A DNA stretch of 64,000 nt. Origin: Acidobacteriota bacterium. Lineage in GTDB: Bacteria > Acidobacteriota > Blastocatellia > RBC074. Numbering within the stretch: position 1 is the stretch's first letter; each line of letters starts with the position of its first letter. The stretch is from contig JACPYM010000033.1 of NCBI GenBank assembly GCA_016196035.1, positions 92,027 to 156,026 on the forward strand, in the 5' to 3' direction. Below the pieces are notes generated by a model, which was given only the letters and a program-made list of their open reading frames with translations, ran no database searches and had not been told where the DNA came from. Shown here piece by piece: positions 37,662-51,068 of the stretch. The position numbers and the translations under genes are program-made.

Positions 37662-37910
37662 TTAGGCCCATAACGAATCCCGGCAAACCCGCTGGCTGCC
37701 GCTCACCAACGCAAGCGCATGCACGCGCCCGGCGGCGATCAGACTTGCAAGCATCTCGCCATCAACTTCCAAAACCTCGGCGGCCTGGACGCGGGCGAGC
37801 GTCTCAACCTCATGTGCGCATACCGGGCAAAAGGCGCGCACAACAATCCCGGCGGGCCGCAGCACGCGGCGGCGGGTGACGGTGATTTTCAAACGGCGAG
37901 TTAGGTTCAT
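37662..37910 (-). CDS. Small CPVC-motif protein with excisionase-like tail (module A)
   Basis: 82 aa. The N-terminus is basic (MNLTRRLKITVTRRRVLRP), then comes a paired-cysteine motif FCPVCAHEVETL and a segment EVLEVDGEMLASLIAAGRVHALALVSGSQRVCRDSL. The latter resembles MerR/excisionase-type winged helices (AA-x-L, one turn, then G-x-x-HA and a final strand ending in C-x-DSL). I infer a small DNA-binding protein with a zinc-type knuckle, but no family name is certain. It is a paralogue of the gene at 45187-45447. The ribosome site AGAGGAA precedes ATG 37910. It is divergent from the module A regulator. Confidence 0.7.
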   Translation of the reverse strand: MNLTRRLKITVTRRRVLRPAGIVVRAFCPVCAHEVETLARVQAAEVLEVDGEMLASLIAAGRVHALALVSGSQRVCRDSLWA

Positions 37911-37938
37911 CCGGCTTATTCCTCTCCAAAAGCGGTGC

Positions 37939-38001
37939 TATACTCCGCCACATTCGCGCGAAAAGTAACGAAAGCCTGACGAAATTTTCCGAAATTTGCC
38001 G
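37939..38001. promoter_or_regulatory. Conserved divergent control region, module A
   Basis: Two motifs are shared with module B (45524-45636). TATACTCCGC (37939-37948) may hold, on the minus strand, the -10 region of the small CPVC gene. AGTAACGA (37964-37971) is followed after 7 bases by a direct repeat at 37979-38001 with units CGAAATTTT and CCGAAATTTG, about 10 bases apart. It ends 26 bases before the regulator ATG. Direct repeats near helical spacing are the usual targets of OmpR/PhoB-type winged helices, so self-regulation is likely. Confidence 0.65.
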
Positions 38002-38027
38002 CAAACAGACGGTTTGCCCGGCGGTTT

Positions 38028-40403
<2,376 letters not shown>

Positions 40404-40405
40404 CC

Positions 40406-43400
40406 TCACTTGATATTGACCCGCACCACATTCGTCGCCTTGCCATCCACCGTCAACACAATATCCACTTCGCCGCGTCCAATCAGCGTGCGCGGCACAG
40501 CCACGTTCACTTGATCCAGCCCGACCAGATCGCCTTGTGCGCCCGCGAAGGAAACCTCCGCATTCACACCGCCGATCAACGCGGTCGTCGCGGTCAGCGC
40601 ACTGCGTCCGCGCAAACCCGTGCCGAAGAGCAGCAGGAAGACCTGTTCGCCCGCCGGCCCCAGATCAATGGGCGTACTGACAAAACGCTGCGTCGCCGTG
40701 TCGAAACGCGCAATCGTCTCAAAACTCTGCGCGCCATTCGCCTTGATGCGCAAGGCGACAGCCGCCGCGACGCCTTGCCCGTTGGCATTGGCCGCAAACA
40801 AACCCGGCGCGACTGCGGCAATCGTGATGTTGCCCAATGAACGCGCGCCCGCGCCGTTGGTGACGGTGATGGCGGCCTCGCCCGGGGCCGTGCCCGGCGG
40901 CAGCAAGTAGTTGATTTGTTCGGGCGCGACAAAGAACAAGGGCGCGAGGCGTTCGACGCCAAAGCTGTCACGCACGCTGACGGTCGTGCCCGCCAGTGTG
41001 GTGGGCAGTGGCACTTGATTGGCCGTGACGACACTGGCGGCCAGGTTCACGCCGAATGCCGCGACGATGGATTGGGCCGCGAGTTGCTCGCCCAGAAAGC
41101 TGGCGGCAGAGACGCTGGCGAGCGCATTGCCGAGCGTCAGCGTGCCGTTCGTGTACGTGGCTTGCAGCGCGTTCGCATTGGCGTCGGAGAACTGGCGGCG
41201 AATCGGTTGATCGCCGAAGCCGATAGTGGTCGTTGCGCCGCTGTTGGCCGCCGCGTTGAAGCGCACGGTCGCAATCGCTTGCCGGCCCGCGCGTAAACGC
41301 TGTCCGGCGGGCAGCGCCAGCGCCAGGCCCAAGCGCCCCGCCGCCGTTTGCGTGTTGTTCGTAATCAACAGCGCATCGCTCGCGCCGCTGCCAGCCGCCG
41401 CTGACACAAAGGTCAAGACGTTCGGATCGAAGTTCAGGCTGAATCCCAACGCGTTCTCGTCACCCACAGCATCGAGTTCGATGTTCAGTGTATTGGTTTG
41501 GCCCCGCGCAAGCAGCGCATCGGCGACGCGCAAGACGCGCTGCTGTTGATTGCGGGTTGCCGAACGCGAGGCATTCCGCAATCCGAAATCCGCATTCCGC
41601 AATCCACTGGGTGCAGTTGGCCCACCGACGGTTTGCGCCGCATCGAGGTTGGCGGCGTAGCGTCCGGCTTGCACCCAGTCCACGATGGCGAGTTGGCCGT
41701 CGCCTTTGCTGTCACGCGGGGCGCAATCCGCGCGTTGGAATTCGCTGCCAACTGCCGCCGTGTCCAGCCCGGCGGCAAAGCGCCCGACCAGTACCCAATC
41801 GGTGATCGCAATCGTGCCGTCGTTCTTGCCGCCAGGGCGCGGCGTCACGTCGGCTTCGTAACCGCGCGTGATCGAGATCGTCGTGCAGCCGATAAAATTG
41901 GCCGGGAGGGCTTGGGCATTGGCGTTGGAGACCTGGCGGCGAATCGGCTGGTCGCTGAAATCCAGCGTCGTGCCGTTGGCGGTCGTCGTCGCCGAAACTG
42001 CAAAGGTGACGTTGATGATTTGCCGCGTGCCCGCCGGGAAGGTCACGCCGAAATCCAGCGCCAGCGCCAAGCCGACGCGGCCTTGCGCGAGTTGATTGGT
42101 ATTGATGTTGAGCGCGCCATTGCTGACGGAGCTACCGCGCGCGGCGCTCTGATACGTCAGAATCGCCGGATCGAAGGCCAGGCCGAAGCCCAGCGCGTTC
42201 TCATCTCCTTGCGCGATCAATTCAATCGGCACCGTCAGCGTGCCGCCCGGTGTGGCGCTGCCACAGACCAAGCGCACAGTGCGGCTGGTTGGCGGCGTCG
42301 GGGTTGGATTGGGCGAGGGTGTGGGTGTGGGCGTGGGTGTGGCTGTTGGTGTCGGCGTGGCTGTTGGTGTCGGCGTAACTGTCGGTGTGGGTGTCGGGCA
42401 ATTCGTGCCTTGCAGTTGTGCGCGGATCAGGAAGTTCCCGGCCAGGCCAGTGACCGAATCGAGCAGCCGCAGGTTGCCGGTGCCGGTGGCGTAATAGGAA
42501 CGCATCTGCGAGGGCGAATTGTCATCGAGCATGGCGGGATAAATCTCTGGCGGTACGTCCACGCGGAACCCGATCACGAAGTCGCCGGAAGTGATCGTCA
42601 ACGGCGGCACGTCGTAACGATTGAAAGCATTCGCCGTATTGATCCGCGCCGCCGCTGTTTGGTAGGTCGGCGTGGTGAGCGTGCTGCTGCCCGAAGGATT
42701 CGCGGCAACCAGCACGGTGATTGACGAACCGATGGGCAGGGCGTCCAAACTGTTCGTGAAAAAGATCGAGATGCTTTGTAGCGTCGCCGGATAGCTGGTG
42801 GGCGTCAGCCGGTTGACGAAGCTCGCGTTGCTGGCGCCCGCGCGAAAGCCAATCGAGCTTTCAACGGTTCCATCGTCTACTTTTAGCTCGGTGACGCAAT
42901 TGCCGGGCGCAGAGCTGATGGTGAAGTTTTCAGTCAAGAGCAGGTTGCCGTTATAAAACACGCGCACCTGCCAGTTGCCGGGCAAGGCGGCGGCGGCCTG
43001 ACCGGCGATGTTTATCGCATCCCAGAAACAGACATTTTGGGCGGTGTTGTTGATCGGGGCTTGAAACTGCTTGTAGATCGAGCCGTTCGGTTGAACCCAT
43101 TCCCAACGGATCAACGCTCCGTTTTGAAAGCCTGAAATGAACGTCCATTGATATGCCATCGGATCGGTCGGCGCGAAGCTGGTTTTCAGCGTTGGGGGGA
43201 CGCAGTCGGCGGGAATGGGGCCGCCGCTCATGCGGTGGTCGGTGACCGTGACGCCGCCGCCGGGCGTGGGCGTGGGCGTGGGCGTGCCGCCGCCGGTGAC
43301 GGTGAAATTAACCGCGTTGCTGGTTTGCGCACGGACGGTGACGGTCACGGGCGCAGTGCCTGCGGATAAGTCGGGCGGGACGATGACTTCGAGCATCGTG

Positions 43401-45187
43401 CCGTCAGCGGTAGCACTGAGCACGCGCGCCTGCCGGTTGCCAAAGAGCACGACGTTGTTGGCGGCGACCGGATCGAAATTGCTGCCGGTGAGCTTGACTT
43501 GAATGCCTGCCGGGCCGCTCGGCGGCGTGATCGAAACGAGCATCGGCCCCGCGCCGCCCGGCGCTTGCGCGAGCACGAAGAAAGGCGTGGCATCTACGGC
43601 GGTGATCTGGCGCAGGGAAGTAGCGATGGCGTGCGTGCGAATCTGCAGCGCCGTGTTGGGATCGGGCGGGGCCAGATCGCTGCGTACTTGGTTCTGCGTG
43701 AAAAGTCCGTCGTTGGCCGTTTGGTCGCCGCCCTGCGTGCCGTTGTCGAACAGCGCGAGGCCAAAGGGTGTCCCACCGCTCAGGTAACGGAACTCATAGG
43801 CGCCGTTTCTGAGCGTGTTGCCGCAGGTGCGGCGGCGCAAGCCGCCTTGCCCGCCCTGCGCGTCAGTGGCGCGTGCGGTGAACGTCGCCGTGGACCCGTT
43901 GTTGGCGACAACATACGACGGATTGAAAGTTATCTCAGTGATGCGGGGAGCGTCGCCAGTCGTGGCGGGATCAATGTCGGCTACCCAAAGCTGTTCGGGC
44001 GCGCCGGGCACGCGCGTGCGGAACGCGAAGCGCCGCCCGTTGGCGGCCAGCGAACTGTAGCTGCGGTCATCCCCGCCAAAGAGCAGATCAACGTCGCAAT
44101 CGGTGGGAATCAACAGGTCTACACGCCCGCTGCCGTTGGTGTTGAGCAGCGGCAACGCATGACTGCCGGTCGAAACCAGGGCCTGCGCGCCATTGGTGGT
44201 CAGCCCGCCGATGCTCAGACCATTGATGCTGAAGGGTGCCAGCAATTTGGTTTGGGTGCTGCCGTCGAAGTTCAGCGAAAAGACAGTGCGTTCCTCGTTG
44301 CCTACCGCGCGGGCCGATAAGATCTTGCCGCCATCGCCACTGAGGGCCAGGCGCTGGTCACCATCGCCCGGCACCCGCCCGGTTGCGCTGACGAGGCTGC
44401 GCAGCGTCGTGCTGTCAAAGGTGAGCGTAGCGCCTCCCGCGCTCAGACAACCAACCCCAATGATCAAGCGCGCGCCGTTATCGGAAATGTCCAGGTTGTG
44501 CGTGAATCTGCCGCCACCGCAATTGTCAATCGTGTTGGTGCTCAGGCCGACGAGGTCGGCGATTTGCCGGAAGCTGAAAAGCCGCCGCAAATTCGCGCCG
44601 TTGAAATCAATCACGAAGACGCCTTCGGTCTCGTAGGTATTGCTCCGGGCATAAAAATAGACGCGGTTGCCGTCCGCCGTGAGCCGCGGCGCGTAGTTTT
44701 CGAGGCCCAACCCGATGGGGCCAAAGCCGCCCGGTATTTCGGTGGCGATGCGCTGCCGGTTGTTGCCGTCGCTGTTGGCGCTGAAGATTTCGCCCTGGCC
44801 GTCGGTCCAAATGATCCGAGAGCCGTTGGCGCTGATGTCTACGAAGGGGACGGCTGCGCTGCGGAAGGTGGCGTAATCGAAGACCTGCGTCAGCCCCGTC
44901 CCATCGCTGTTGATGGTGAAGACCGTCTTGTTGCCGGTGTTCCGGTCGCCGGTGGAGAAGACCAGCCTTGATCCGTCGGCGCTGAGCTTTAACTGGCCGA
45001 TAAAAGAGGCGCCGTTCTGAAAGTCGCTGATCTGGCGGTAGACGATGGTGCGGATCACGGTGGCCGGGGTTGACTGTCCCTGCGCGGCTACGGCGGCGTG
45101 ACTGGCCCGGCTGACGAACCAGGCGGGCGCGCAAGTTAGGGCGATGGCGAACAGGATGCAGGCGCTGGTAAGTCTGAAGGTTGTCAT
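40406..45187 (-). CDS. Giant exported protein with cohesin- and dockerin-like modules and TIGR03437 (module B)
   Basis: 1,593 aa from ATG 45187, which has an AGGAG site and overlaps the small gene's stop (TAATG). The order is: signal peptide; WD40/TolB-like propeller (about 45-420; [27 protein letters not shown]); IPT/TIG domain (about 545-640); Thr-Pro linker; a domain shared with the 59795-63712 protein ([12 protein letters not shown], about 670-770); a second Thr-Pro linker (about 930-965); a cohesin-like domain; a dockerin-like pair (about 1109-1180; [16 protein letters not shown] and [18 protein letters not shown]); a second cohesin-like domain (1216-1350); and TIGR03437 to the end. A heptamer array encodes residues about 1194-1205. 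It is probably a secreted scaffold or matrix protein; the partner is unknown. Confidence 0.85.
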   Translation of the reverse strand: MTTFRLTSACILFAIALTCAPAWFVSRASHAAVAAQGQSTPATVIRTIVYRQISDFQNGASFIGQLKLSADGSRLVFSTGDRNTGNKTVFTINSDGTGLTQVFDYATFRSAAVPFVDISANGSRIIWTDGQGEIFSANSDGNNRQRIATEIPGGFGPIGLGLENYAPRLTADGNRVYFYARSNTYETEGVFVIDFNGANLRRLFSFRQIADLVGLSTNTIDNCGGGRFTHNLDISDNGARLIIGVGCLSAGGATLTFDSTTLRSLVSATGRVPGDGDQRLALSGDGGKILSARAVGNEERTVFSLNFDGSTQTKLLAPFSINGLSIGGLTTNGAQALVSTGSHALPLLNTNGSGRVDLLIPTDCDVDLLFGGDDRSYSSLAANGRRFAFRTRVPGAPEQLWVADIDPATTGDAPRITEITFNPSYVVANNGSTATFTARATDAQGGQGGLRRRTCGNTLRNGAYEFRYLSGGTPFGLALFDNGTQGGDQTANDGLFTQNQVRSDLAPPDPNTALQIRTHAIATSLRQITAVDATPFFVLAQAPGGAGPMLVSITPPSGPAGIQVKLTGSNFDPVAANNVVLFGNRQARVLSATADGTMLEVIVPPDLSAGTAPVTVTVRAQTSNAVNFTVTGGGTPTPTPTPGGGVTVTDHRMSGGPIPADCVPPTLKTSFAPTDPMAYQWTFISGFQNGALIRWEWVQPNGSIYKQFQAPINNTAQNVCFWDAINIAGQAAAALPGNWQVRVFYNGNLLLTENFTISSAPGNCVTELKVDDGTVESSIGFRAGASNASFVNRLTPTSYPATLQSISIFFTNSLDALPIGSSITVLVAANPSGSSTLTTPTYQTAAARINTANAFNRYDVPPLTITSGDFVIGFRVDVPPEIYPAMLDDNSPSQMRSYYATGTGNLRLLDSVTGLAGNFLIRAQLQGTNCPTPTPTVTPTPTATPTPTATPTPTPTPSPNPTPTPPTSRTVRLVCGSATPGGTLTVPIELIAQGDENALGFGLAFDPAILTYQSAARGSSVSNGALNINTNQLAQGRVGLALALDFGVTFPAGTRQIINVTFAVSATTTANGTTLDFSDQPIRRQVSNANAQALPANFIGCTTISITRGYEADVTPRPGGKNDGTIAITDWVLVGRFAAGLDTAAVGSEFQRADCAPRDSKGDGQLAIVDWVQAGRYAANLDAAQTVGGPTAPSGLRNADFGLRNASRSATRNQQQRVLRVADALLARGQTNTLNIELDAVGDENALGFSLNFDPNVLTFVSAAAGSGASDALLITNNTQTAAGRLGLALALPAGQRLRAGRQAIATVRFNAAANSGATTTIGFGDQPIRRQFSDANANALQATYTNGTLTLGNALASVSAASFLGEQLAAQSIVAAFGVNLAASVVTANQVPLPTTLAGTTVSVRDSFGVERLAPLFFVAPEQINYLLPPGTAPGEAAITVTNGAGARSLGNITIAAVAPGLFAANANGQGVAAAVALRIKANGAQSFETIARFDTATQRFVSTPIDLGPAGEQVFLLLFGTGLRGRSALTATTALIGGVNAEVSFAGAQGDLVGLDQVNVAVPRTLIGRGEVDIVLTVDGKATNVVRVNIK
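41573..41606. repeat. Heptamer array within the module B giant gene
   Basis: Units attccgc, aatccga, aatccgc, attccgc and a partial aatcc lie in the linker between the dockerin-like pair and the second cohesin-like domain. The encoded peptide includes [13 protein letters not shown]. They are of the same general type as the array at 15337-15371, on the opposite strand. Confidence 0.85.
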
Positions 45188-45447
45188 TATGATCTCCTGG
45201 GTTGAAACAACGAATCTTGGCAAATGCGCAAGCTGCCGCTCACGGTGGGCAGCGCGTGTATGGTGGCGTCAGTCAGCAAGCGTTGAAATTCCAGCGGTGT
45301 GAGTTCGAGCACGGCGGTGGCTTGCGCCGCGTCAAGCGTATCCACCTCGCGGCCGCAGACCGGACAGTTCGCACGCACGCGCAGGTATGGCACGCGCATC
45401 AGGTGGCGGCGGGTGACGGTCATTGTCAAACGGCGGACTTCCTTCAT
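45187..45447 (-). CDS. Small CPVC-motif protein with excisionase-like tail (module B)
   Basis: 86 aa from ATG 45447. It aligns along its whole length with the 82-aa protein of module A: KEVRRLTMTVTRRHLM, NCPVCGREVDTL, then ATAVLELTPLEFQRLLTDATIHALPTVSGSLRICQDSLF. The start at 45447 has AGAAAGG 5 bases upstream and matches the module A start; a 15-base tandem duplication of that ribosome site (with ATG) gives another start at 45462. A longer frame reaches 45582 but has no counterpart in module A. The stop overlaps the giant gene's start by one base, so synthesis of the two proteins is coupled. The role may be regulatory; not proven. Confidence 0.72.
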   Translation of the reverse strand: MKEVRRLTMTVTRRHLMRVPYLRVRANCPVCGREVDTLDAAQATAVLELTPLEFQRLLTDATIHALPTVSGSLRICQDSLFQPRRS

Positions 45448-45523
45448 CACAATCCTTTCTGGCATCGCAATCCTTTCTGGTAAACCCTCCCGGCCTCGTT
45501 TGGTCACTTCTAGCTGACAGCCG

Positions 45524-45636
45524 TATACTCCGCGCGCTATCTCAAAGGTGTTGGTCATGGTGATGCGGTACTCTTTTCGCACTGAGTTGGGGCTGAAGTA
45601 ACGACATTCGCACGATATTCTTCCGATATTTCTCCG
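45524..45636. promoter_or_regulatory. Conserved divergent control region, module B
   Basis: TATACTCCGC (45524-45533) and AGTAACGA (45597-45604) match module A. After the same 7-base gap, the direct repeat at 45612-45636 has units CGATATTCTTC and CGATATTTCTC, 11 bases apart, ending 22 bases before the regulator start. In module A the repeat period is 10 bases and ATATT reads AAATT. Conservation of position and pattern with base changes argues for a functional operator. Confidence 0.65.
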
Positions 45637-45658
45637 TAATTGTCTTGAGGGCGCGCTG

Positions 45659-48037
45659 ATGAAGCTCTCCGAAAAACCTGTTTATCTTCTTGCTGGTCTT
45701 GAGGTTGACCCGGCGCGTAACTGTTTGCGGCGCGCTGGTGCCGAACAAGTCTTGCGGCAAAAGAGTTTTCGGGTGCTGCTTTACTTGGTGGAACACCGCG
45801 AACGGCTGGTTACCAAAGAAGAGTTGCTCCAAAACGTTTGGGAGGGAACCGCCGTCACCGATGATGCGCTAGTCCAAATCATCGTCGAGTTGCGTAAGGT
45901 GCTCGGCGACGATTCACGCCAGCCGCGCTTCATTCGTACCATTCCCAAAGCCGGTTACCACTTCATTGGCCCGGTCGAAGAGTTGTCTGCATCTTCAATC
46001 CAGCTTGGCCAGTCCACAGTCATTGAGATCGAAGAAACCGCTTCCGTGCAGGTCGAGTTTGAAGAAACGCTTGCTCCAACTCCAGCTTTGCCGTCACCGC
46101 GCTGGTTCAACCGCAAGCCTGTTTTGTTAGCGTCGTTGGGCAGCGGTTTGGTGATTGCCGTGCTGACGCTTTTGTCGTTTAGCCAACGCCCAGCGGCGCG
46201 CACTGAAATCGCCCTGCCACATATGCCGGGCAAGCGGACCGTGGCCGTGCTGTATTTCGAGAATCAGTCGGGTGACCGCGAGTTGGATTGGCTGCGCGAA
46301 GGCTTGACCGATATGTTGATCACCAACCTCTCGCGTTCACGCACCCTGACACTGCTGAGCCGCCAGCAACTGGCCGCACTGCTCGGCCACATCGGCCAGC
46401 AAAATGCTGTGAAACTGAACTTGGAAGACGGCTTGGAAATCGGGCGGCGTGCCCAGGCAGAGATGCTGATCCTGGGCCGCTTCGCTCGCCTGGGCGAACA
46501 GGTGCGGATTGATGTCTCGCTGCACGAGGCGCGCACCGGGCAATTGCAGGCCGCCGAAGCGCTGGTGGCCGAACGCCCGGAGTTGATCCTGGGCCAGCTA
46601 GATCTGCTCGCGCTCAAACTGGCGCAGCATCTGGGCGCGACGCCTGCACAAGAAGAAGCGTCCGGCGGCGGGCTGGCGACGGTGATGACGAGCAATCTGG
46701 ACGCTTACCGCTATTACTCGCTGGCGCTGGAACAGGCGCAAATGTATCAGTTCAACGAGGCGATTGCGTTGCTGGAAAAAGCGCTCGCGCTCGATCCGCA
46801 GTTTGCGCTGGCTTACGCGCGCATCGGCCACATTTACGCCGTGCGGATGGGCCAGGGCGAAAAGGCGCGCCCATACCTAGAGAAAGCCTTGCAACTAAAC
46901 GAGCAGTTGCCGGGCCGCTTGAGTGAGCGGGACAAACTCTACATTGCCGCTTGGTCAGCCAACGCCAGCTACGACCCGGAACGCGCCATCGCCACTTACC
47001 GAGAATTGCTGGCCCGCTATCCGTTGGAAACCGAAGCCTATCAACGGCTGGGTTGGGTCTTGCAAAGGCTGGATCGAAACGAAGAAGCGTTGCAAGTGAT
47101 CCGGCAAGGGCTGGTCACTGATCCCGATGAGAAAGACCTCTACAATGCACTCGGCGGCGTTTGCGCGCGACTCGGGCGCAATGACGAAGCGTTGGCAGCC
47201 TTTCAACGTTACATTCAACTGACGCCGAATGACCCGAATGCCTGGGATAGTCTGGGCGGGTTCCACCAACTGTTAGGCCAATATGAACCAGCCGCCGCCG
47301 CTTACAGCCGCGCGCTGGCGCTCAATCCCGAATCCCGCATCGCCATCATTCATCTGGGTACGCTTTATGTAAGACAGGGCCGTTATCGCGCCGCCATCGA
47401 GCAATTTCAGCGCCACTTTCAGATTGCGCGGGATGACAATCAGCGCGCCCGCAGCTTCCAATACACGGCGGCAGTCTATCTAAAGCAGAGCGACCTGCCC
47501 CGCGCCGCCGCTGCGATCAAAGAGGAAGTGAAGTACGGGCCGGATTCGTTATGGAACTCGCTCGTGCTGGCGCTCGCGCACGGCGAGCAAACCGCTGCGC
47601 AAAAACTCAACGCGGCAATCTTTACGCCAGCGAATTACAACCTCAACAACGAACGCGGCTTTTTACGGCACTGGAATTACCAGCGCGGCTACGTAGCGTT
47701 GAAACAAGGGCGCACTGACGAAGCCATCAACCATTTCCGCGCGGCAGTACGGCAGTGGCCCCTCGAATGGAACTATGATTCGTATGAAGATTGCTTGGCG
47801 AATGCTTATCTCGAATTAGGGCGCACGGATGAAGCCATTGCCGAATATGAACGCATCCTGAAAATCAATCCGCATTATCCGCTGGCGCAATACCACCTCG
47901 GTCAGGCTTATGAGCGCAAAGGCGAGCGGGCACAGGCGCGCGCTGCATACGAACGCTTTTTGCAGGTTTGGCAAGCTGCTGATGCGGACATTCCCGAAGT
48001 GCTCAAGGCCAAGACTTGGTTGGCCAATTCCCAATAA
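45659..48037 (+). CDS. CadC-like membrane regulator: winged helix, TM, TolB-like domain, TPRs (module B)
   Basis: 792 aa, a paralogue of the module A regulator with the same order and nearly the same length. The winged helix (about 5-107) reads [48 protein letters not shown] and [15 protein letters not shown] membrane helix lies at about 155-175 ([19 protein letters not shown]). The TolB-like domain follows ([24 protein letters not shown]), then TPRs from about 345 to the end ([37 protein letters not shown]). The recognition helix differs little from module A ([15 protein letters not shown]), so cross-recognition between modules is possible. It probably controls the divergent small and giant genes. 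Confidence 0.88.
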   Translation: MKLSEKPVYLLAGLEVDPARNCLRRAGAEQVLRQKSFRVLLYLVEHRERLVTKEELLQNVWEGTAVTDDALVQIIVELRKVLGDDSRQPRFIRTIPKAGYHFIGPVEELSASSIQLGQSTVIEIEETASVQVEFEETLAPTPALPSPRWFNRKPVLLASLGSGLVIAVLTLLSFSQRPAARTEIALPHMPGKRTVAVLYFENQSGDRELDWLREGLTDMLITNLSRSRTLTLLSRQQLAALLGHIGQQNAVKLNLEDGLEIGRRAQAEMLILGRFARLGEQVRIDVSLHEARTGQLQAAEALVAERPELILGQLDLLALKLAQHLGATPAQEEASGGGLATVMTSNLDAYRYYSLALEQAQMYQFNEAIALLEKALALDPQFALAYARIGHIYAVRMGQGEKARPYLEKALQLNEQLPGRLSERDKLYIAAWSANASYDPERAIATYRELLARYPLETEAYQRLGWVLQRLDRNEEALQVIRQGLVTDPDEKDLYNALGGVCARLGRNDEALAAFQRYIQLTPNDPNAWDSLGGFHQLLGQYEPAAAAYSRALALNPESRIAIIHLGTLYVRQGRYRAAIEQFQRHFQIARDDNQRARSFQYTAAVYLKQSDLPRAAAAIKEEVKYGPDSLWNSLVLALAHGEQTAAQKLNAAIFTPANYNLNNERGFLRHWNYQRGYVALKQGRTDEAINHFRAAVRQWPLEWNYDSYEDCLANAYLELGRTDEAIAEYERILKINPHYPLAQYHLGQAYERKGERAQARAAYERFLQVWQAADADIPEVLKAKTWLANSQ

Positions 48038-48161
48038 GGCTGACGCGCCTTTGCCTTGCCCGCTCATCTGCGGTAGAAAGCATCCACCGTGATCAATAAA
48101 TGCTGACGGACTGGCACGCTACCCGTCAGCTTTCTCTCTTCCAAAGACAAGGAGCCTTGTT

Positions 48162-50366
48162 ATGAACGCCTATTTACGCCGTTACCGCGTCGGTGTGGTT
48201 GTGCTGCTCGCGTTGAGTCTGAGCCTGAGTTCGAGTTTAACTGCGCCCGCCTATAGCCAGACCAAGCGCAACATCACCGAGCTGGACTTGTTCAAGTTCA
48301 ACTGGCTTGCCGATCCGCAAATCTCGCCCGATGGCGCGCGCGTCGCGTTCGTCAAGGTCTGGGTGAATCAGAAAACCAATACTTACGATTCAGCATTGTG
48401 GGTGGTGCCGACCAATGCCCAAGCAGGCGGTGGCCCAAACGCCGAGAAGCCGCGGCAATTGACCGCCGGACCGCGCGACACCACGCCACGTTGGTCACCG
48501 GATGGCAAGACGCTGGCGTTCACACGCTCTGCTGAAAAGGAAGGCAAGCCGCAACCGCCGCAAATTTATCTGATGTCGTTTGATGGTGGCGAAGCGCAGC
48601 CATTGACTGAAATGCCACGCGGTGCGGGCGCGTTTGAATGGTCGCCCGACGGCAAGACGATTGCCTTTCAATCCACCGACGAAGGCAAGCCCGAAAAGCC
48701 GATGACCGAGGCCGGCGGCGAGCTGAAAGAGAAAGACAAAGCGCCCGAACGTGTCAGCGATGTGCGCGTCATCAACAAGGCGACCTATCGCTCGAACGGC
48801 CCCGGCTATCTCAATCCGAAAACGCACGCGCATATTTGGACGGTTAGTGTACCGGCGACACTTAGTGAAGTCGCCAAAGCTAAACAACTGACCAAAGGCA
48901 ATTGGGATGAAGGTAGCGTCAAATGGTCGCCCGATGGCACGCGGCTCTATTTCATCGCGCGCCGCGTGGCCGAAGCCTATTACGAACAGCCGCACACCGA
49001 TCTTTATTCGATTGATCTCAACGGCGGCGACGAAAAGAAGGTGCTGAGCTTTGACGGCGGCATGCGCGGTTACGATTTCAGTAACGACGGCAAGCGTATT
49101 TCTTTTGGCGGTTCGCTCTCGACAGTGCCCGTGCTGTCTTATAAACAACCTGACTTGTTTGTCGCTGATAACACGGTCGGCGCGACGGCCAAAAACCTGA
49201 CCGAGAAATACGACTTCGACATCGGCGGCGGCATCGGCGGCGATCAGAGTGCGCCGCGCGGCGGCAGCCCCGGCAGCGCGCTGTGGAGCAAAGACGACCG
49301 CACGTTAATCGTCAATGTCGCTGAACAGGGGCACGCCAACCTGAAACGTATTGACGCGGCCACCGGCGCTGTCACGCCGCTCACGACCGGCGATCATTCC
49401 GTGCAGGCCTATTCGGCCACGCCCGATGCCTCAAAGCTGGCGTTGCTGATTTCGACTTCGGTCAACATCGGCGATTTGTTTCTGCTGGATGCGGCCAGCG
49501 GCAAGCTGACGCAACTGACCGACATCAACAAAGACCTGTTCTCACAACTCAACCTCACGCATCCCGAAGAGTTCTGGTACACCAGTTTTGACGGCAAACG
49601 CATTCAAGGGTGGATTCAGAAGCCGCCCAATTTCGACGCGACGAAAAAGTATCCATTCATTCTCGAAATCCACGGCGGCCCGCACTCGGCCTATGGCTTC
49701 ACCTTCACGCACGAGTTTCAGTGGATGGCGGCGAAGGGCTACGTCGTGCTCTACACCAACCCGCGCGGCTCGACGAGCTATGGGCAGGATTTCGGCAACA
49801 TCATCCAGTACAACTACCCCGGCGACGATCACAAAGATTTGATGGCGGGCGTGGATGAAGTCTTGAAGCGCGGTTATGTGGACGAAAGCAAGCTGGGCGT
49901 GACGGGCGGCAGCGGCGGCGGTGTACTGACGAATTGGGCGGTGGGCCACACCAACCGCTTCAAGGCGGCAGTCTCGCAACGTTCCATCGCTGATTGGGCG
50001 GGTTTCTGGTACACGGCGGATTTCACGCTCTTCCAACCGACCTGGTTCAAAGCCGCGCCCTGGGAAGACCCCGAAGATTTCACCAAACGTTCGCCGCTCA
50101 CTTACATCAAAAACGTCACCACGCCGATGATGTTCATCGAGGGCGAAGCCGATTACCGCACGCCCCCGGCGGATGGCGGCGAGATGATGTTCCGCGCGTT
50201 GAAGTACAAGAAAGTGCCCACGGTGATGGTGCGCTTCCCCGGCGAATCGCACGAGCTGTCGCGGTCGGGCGCGCCCTGGCATCGCGTCGAACGTTTGCAG
50301 CACATCGTGAATTGGTTCGACATTTATTTGCAGGATAAACCGCTCAAGCTTTACGAAGTAGAATAG
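48162..50366 (+). CDS. Exported S9-family prolyl-oligopeptidase-type peptidase
   Basis: 734 aa. A signal peptide ([21 protein letters not shown]) precedes a beta-propeller of WD40/PD40-like repeats ([46 protein letters not shown]). The C-terminal alpha/beta-hydrolase domain has the catalytic triad in order: Ser584 in GVTGGSGGG, Asp664 in EGEADYRTP and His697 in [10 protein letters not shown]. This is the acylaminoacyl-peptidase/DPP-like subgroup, which removes dipeptides or N-acyl residues from peptides. CAAGGAG lies upstream of the ATG. It stands alone between module B and the DGR island. Confidence 0.93.
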   Translation: MNAYLRRYRVGVVVLLALSLSLSSSLTAPAYSQTKRNITELDLFKFNWLADPQISPDGARVAFVKVWVNQKTNTYDSALWVVPTNAQAGGGPNAEKPRQLTAGPRDTTPRWSPDGKTLAFTRSAEKEGKPQPPQIYLMSFDGGEAQPLTEMPRGAGAFEWSPDGKTIAFQSTDEGKPEKPMTEAGGELKEKDKAPERVSDVRVINKATYRSNGPGYLNPKTHAHIWTVSVPATLSEVAKAKQLTKGNWDEGSVKWSPDGTRLYFIARRVAEAYYEQPHTDLYSIDLNGGDEKKVLSFDGGMRGYDFSNDGKRISFGGSLSTVPVLSYKQPDLFVADNTVGATAKNLTEKYDFDIGGGIGGDQSAPRGGSPGSALWSKDDRTLIVNVAEQGHANLKRIDAATGAVTPLTTGDHSVQAYSATPDASKLALLISTSVNIGDLFLLDAASGKLTQLTDINKDLFSQLNLTHPEEFWYTSFDGKRIQGWIQKPPNFDATKKYPFILEIHGGPHSAYGFTFTHEFQWMAAKGYVVLYTNPRGSTSYGQDFGNIIQYNYPGDDHKDLMAGVDEVLKRGYVDESKLGVTGGSGGGVLTNWAVGHTNRFKAAVSQRSIADWAGFWYTADFTLFQPTWFKAAPWEDPEDFTKRSPLTYIKNVTTPMMFIEGEADYRTPPADGGEMMFRALKYKKVPTVMVRFPGESHELSRSGAPWHRVERLQHIVNWFDIYLQDKPLKLYEVE

Positions 50367-50403
50367 GCTGCCAGCACGGCTTCATGCCGGTAAGGAGGAG
50401 AAG

Positions 50404-50877
50404 ATGAAATGGAGTAAGTGGCTCGACAATTGGGATATGACCGCGCTCAAGATCAATGCGGCCTTTCTCGAAATGGAATGGAAGCCGCAAGACGAAGACA
50501 AGGCCGCCGCCTGGGCGATGTATATCGAATTGCTTACGCGCATCACGACGCAACCGCTGCCCGACGCGGATGGTGACGAAAAGGCGGCGCTCAACAGCGT
50601 CTATGCGCTATTCCCGCTGACGCGCGAGATCATCAAGGCGAATGGCCGCCACTGCCTTGAATTCACCAAAATCGCCATCGTCGTGTTGAATCAGGTCATT
50701 CGCCCCTTCACCGCCAAATGGCACAAACGGTCGTTGGCGGGCGCGTTCGACAATCCGGCGGATTGCCAGACCTTCCGCGCCGAGTTGACGGCTTTGCAGG
50801 CGGAGTTGCGCAAATACACGCGGATGCTGGCCGATATGGCGGGCGTCGAAGACCTGACGACGCTGGAGCAGGCTTAG
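50404..50877 (+). CDS. Conserved-looking helical protein at the DGR island edge, function unknown
   Basis: 157 aa, no signal or membrane segment. It begins MKWSKWLDNWDMTALKINAAF and has a long helical second half (PLTREIIKANGRHCLEFTKI, RPFTAKWHKRSLAGAFDN, RAELTALQAELRKYTRMLADM). I do not recognise a named domain. A strong GGAGGAG ribosome site precedes the ATG. It is on the same strand as the first TIR-NTPase gene 190 bases downstream, with a family C palindrome between, so it may be an accessory of that system or simply a neighbour. Confidence 0.7.
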   Translation: MKWSKWLDNWDMTALKINAAFLEMEWKPQDEDKAAAWAMYIELLTRITTQPLPDADGDEKAALNSVYALFPLTREIIKANGRHCLEFTKIAIVVLNQVIRPFTAKWHKRSLAGAFDNPADCQTFRAELTALQAELRKYTRMLADMAGVEDLTTLEQA

Positions 50878-50918
50878 CGCGACACGTTCAGATTGAGGTC
50901 TGGGAAAGATCGTGCTTC

Positions 50919-51014
50919 GGGACAGTACCGCGCGCGTCAGCAAGCGGAGACTCAGGACGCACCGCGTTGCGCCAACGTTGACGCGCCGCTTGCTGACGCG
51001 CGCGGTACTGTCCC
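50919..51014. repeat. Palindromic element, family C
   Basis: Single copy with arms gggacagtaccgcgcgcgtc and gacgcgcgcggtactgtccc at its two ends. The outer agagcggtttgca arms seen in other copies are absent. Confidence 0.88.
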
Positions 51015-51068
51015 AAACTCTGACGCCCATACTTTCAACTGCAAGCTGCAAAGGTAGACGCCCCCTCG

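Noticed and set aside
45448..45582. N-terminal extension of the module B CPVC protein
   Set aside because: The module A copy starts where ATG 45447 lies, and a ribosome site precedes that ATG; the extension overlaps the conserved control region.
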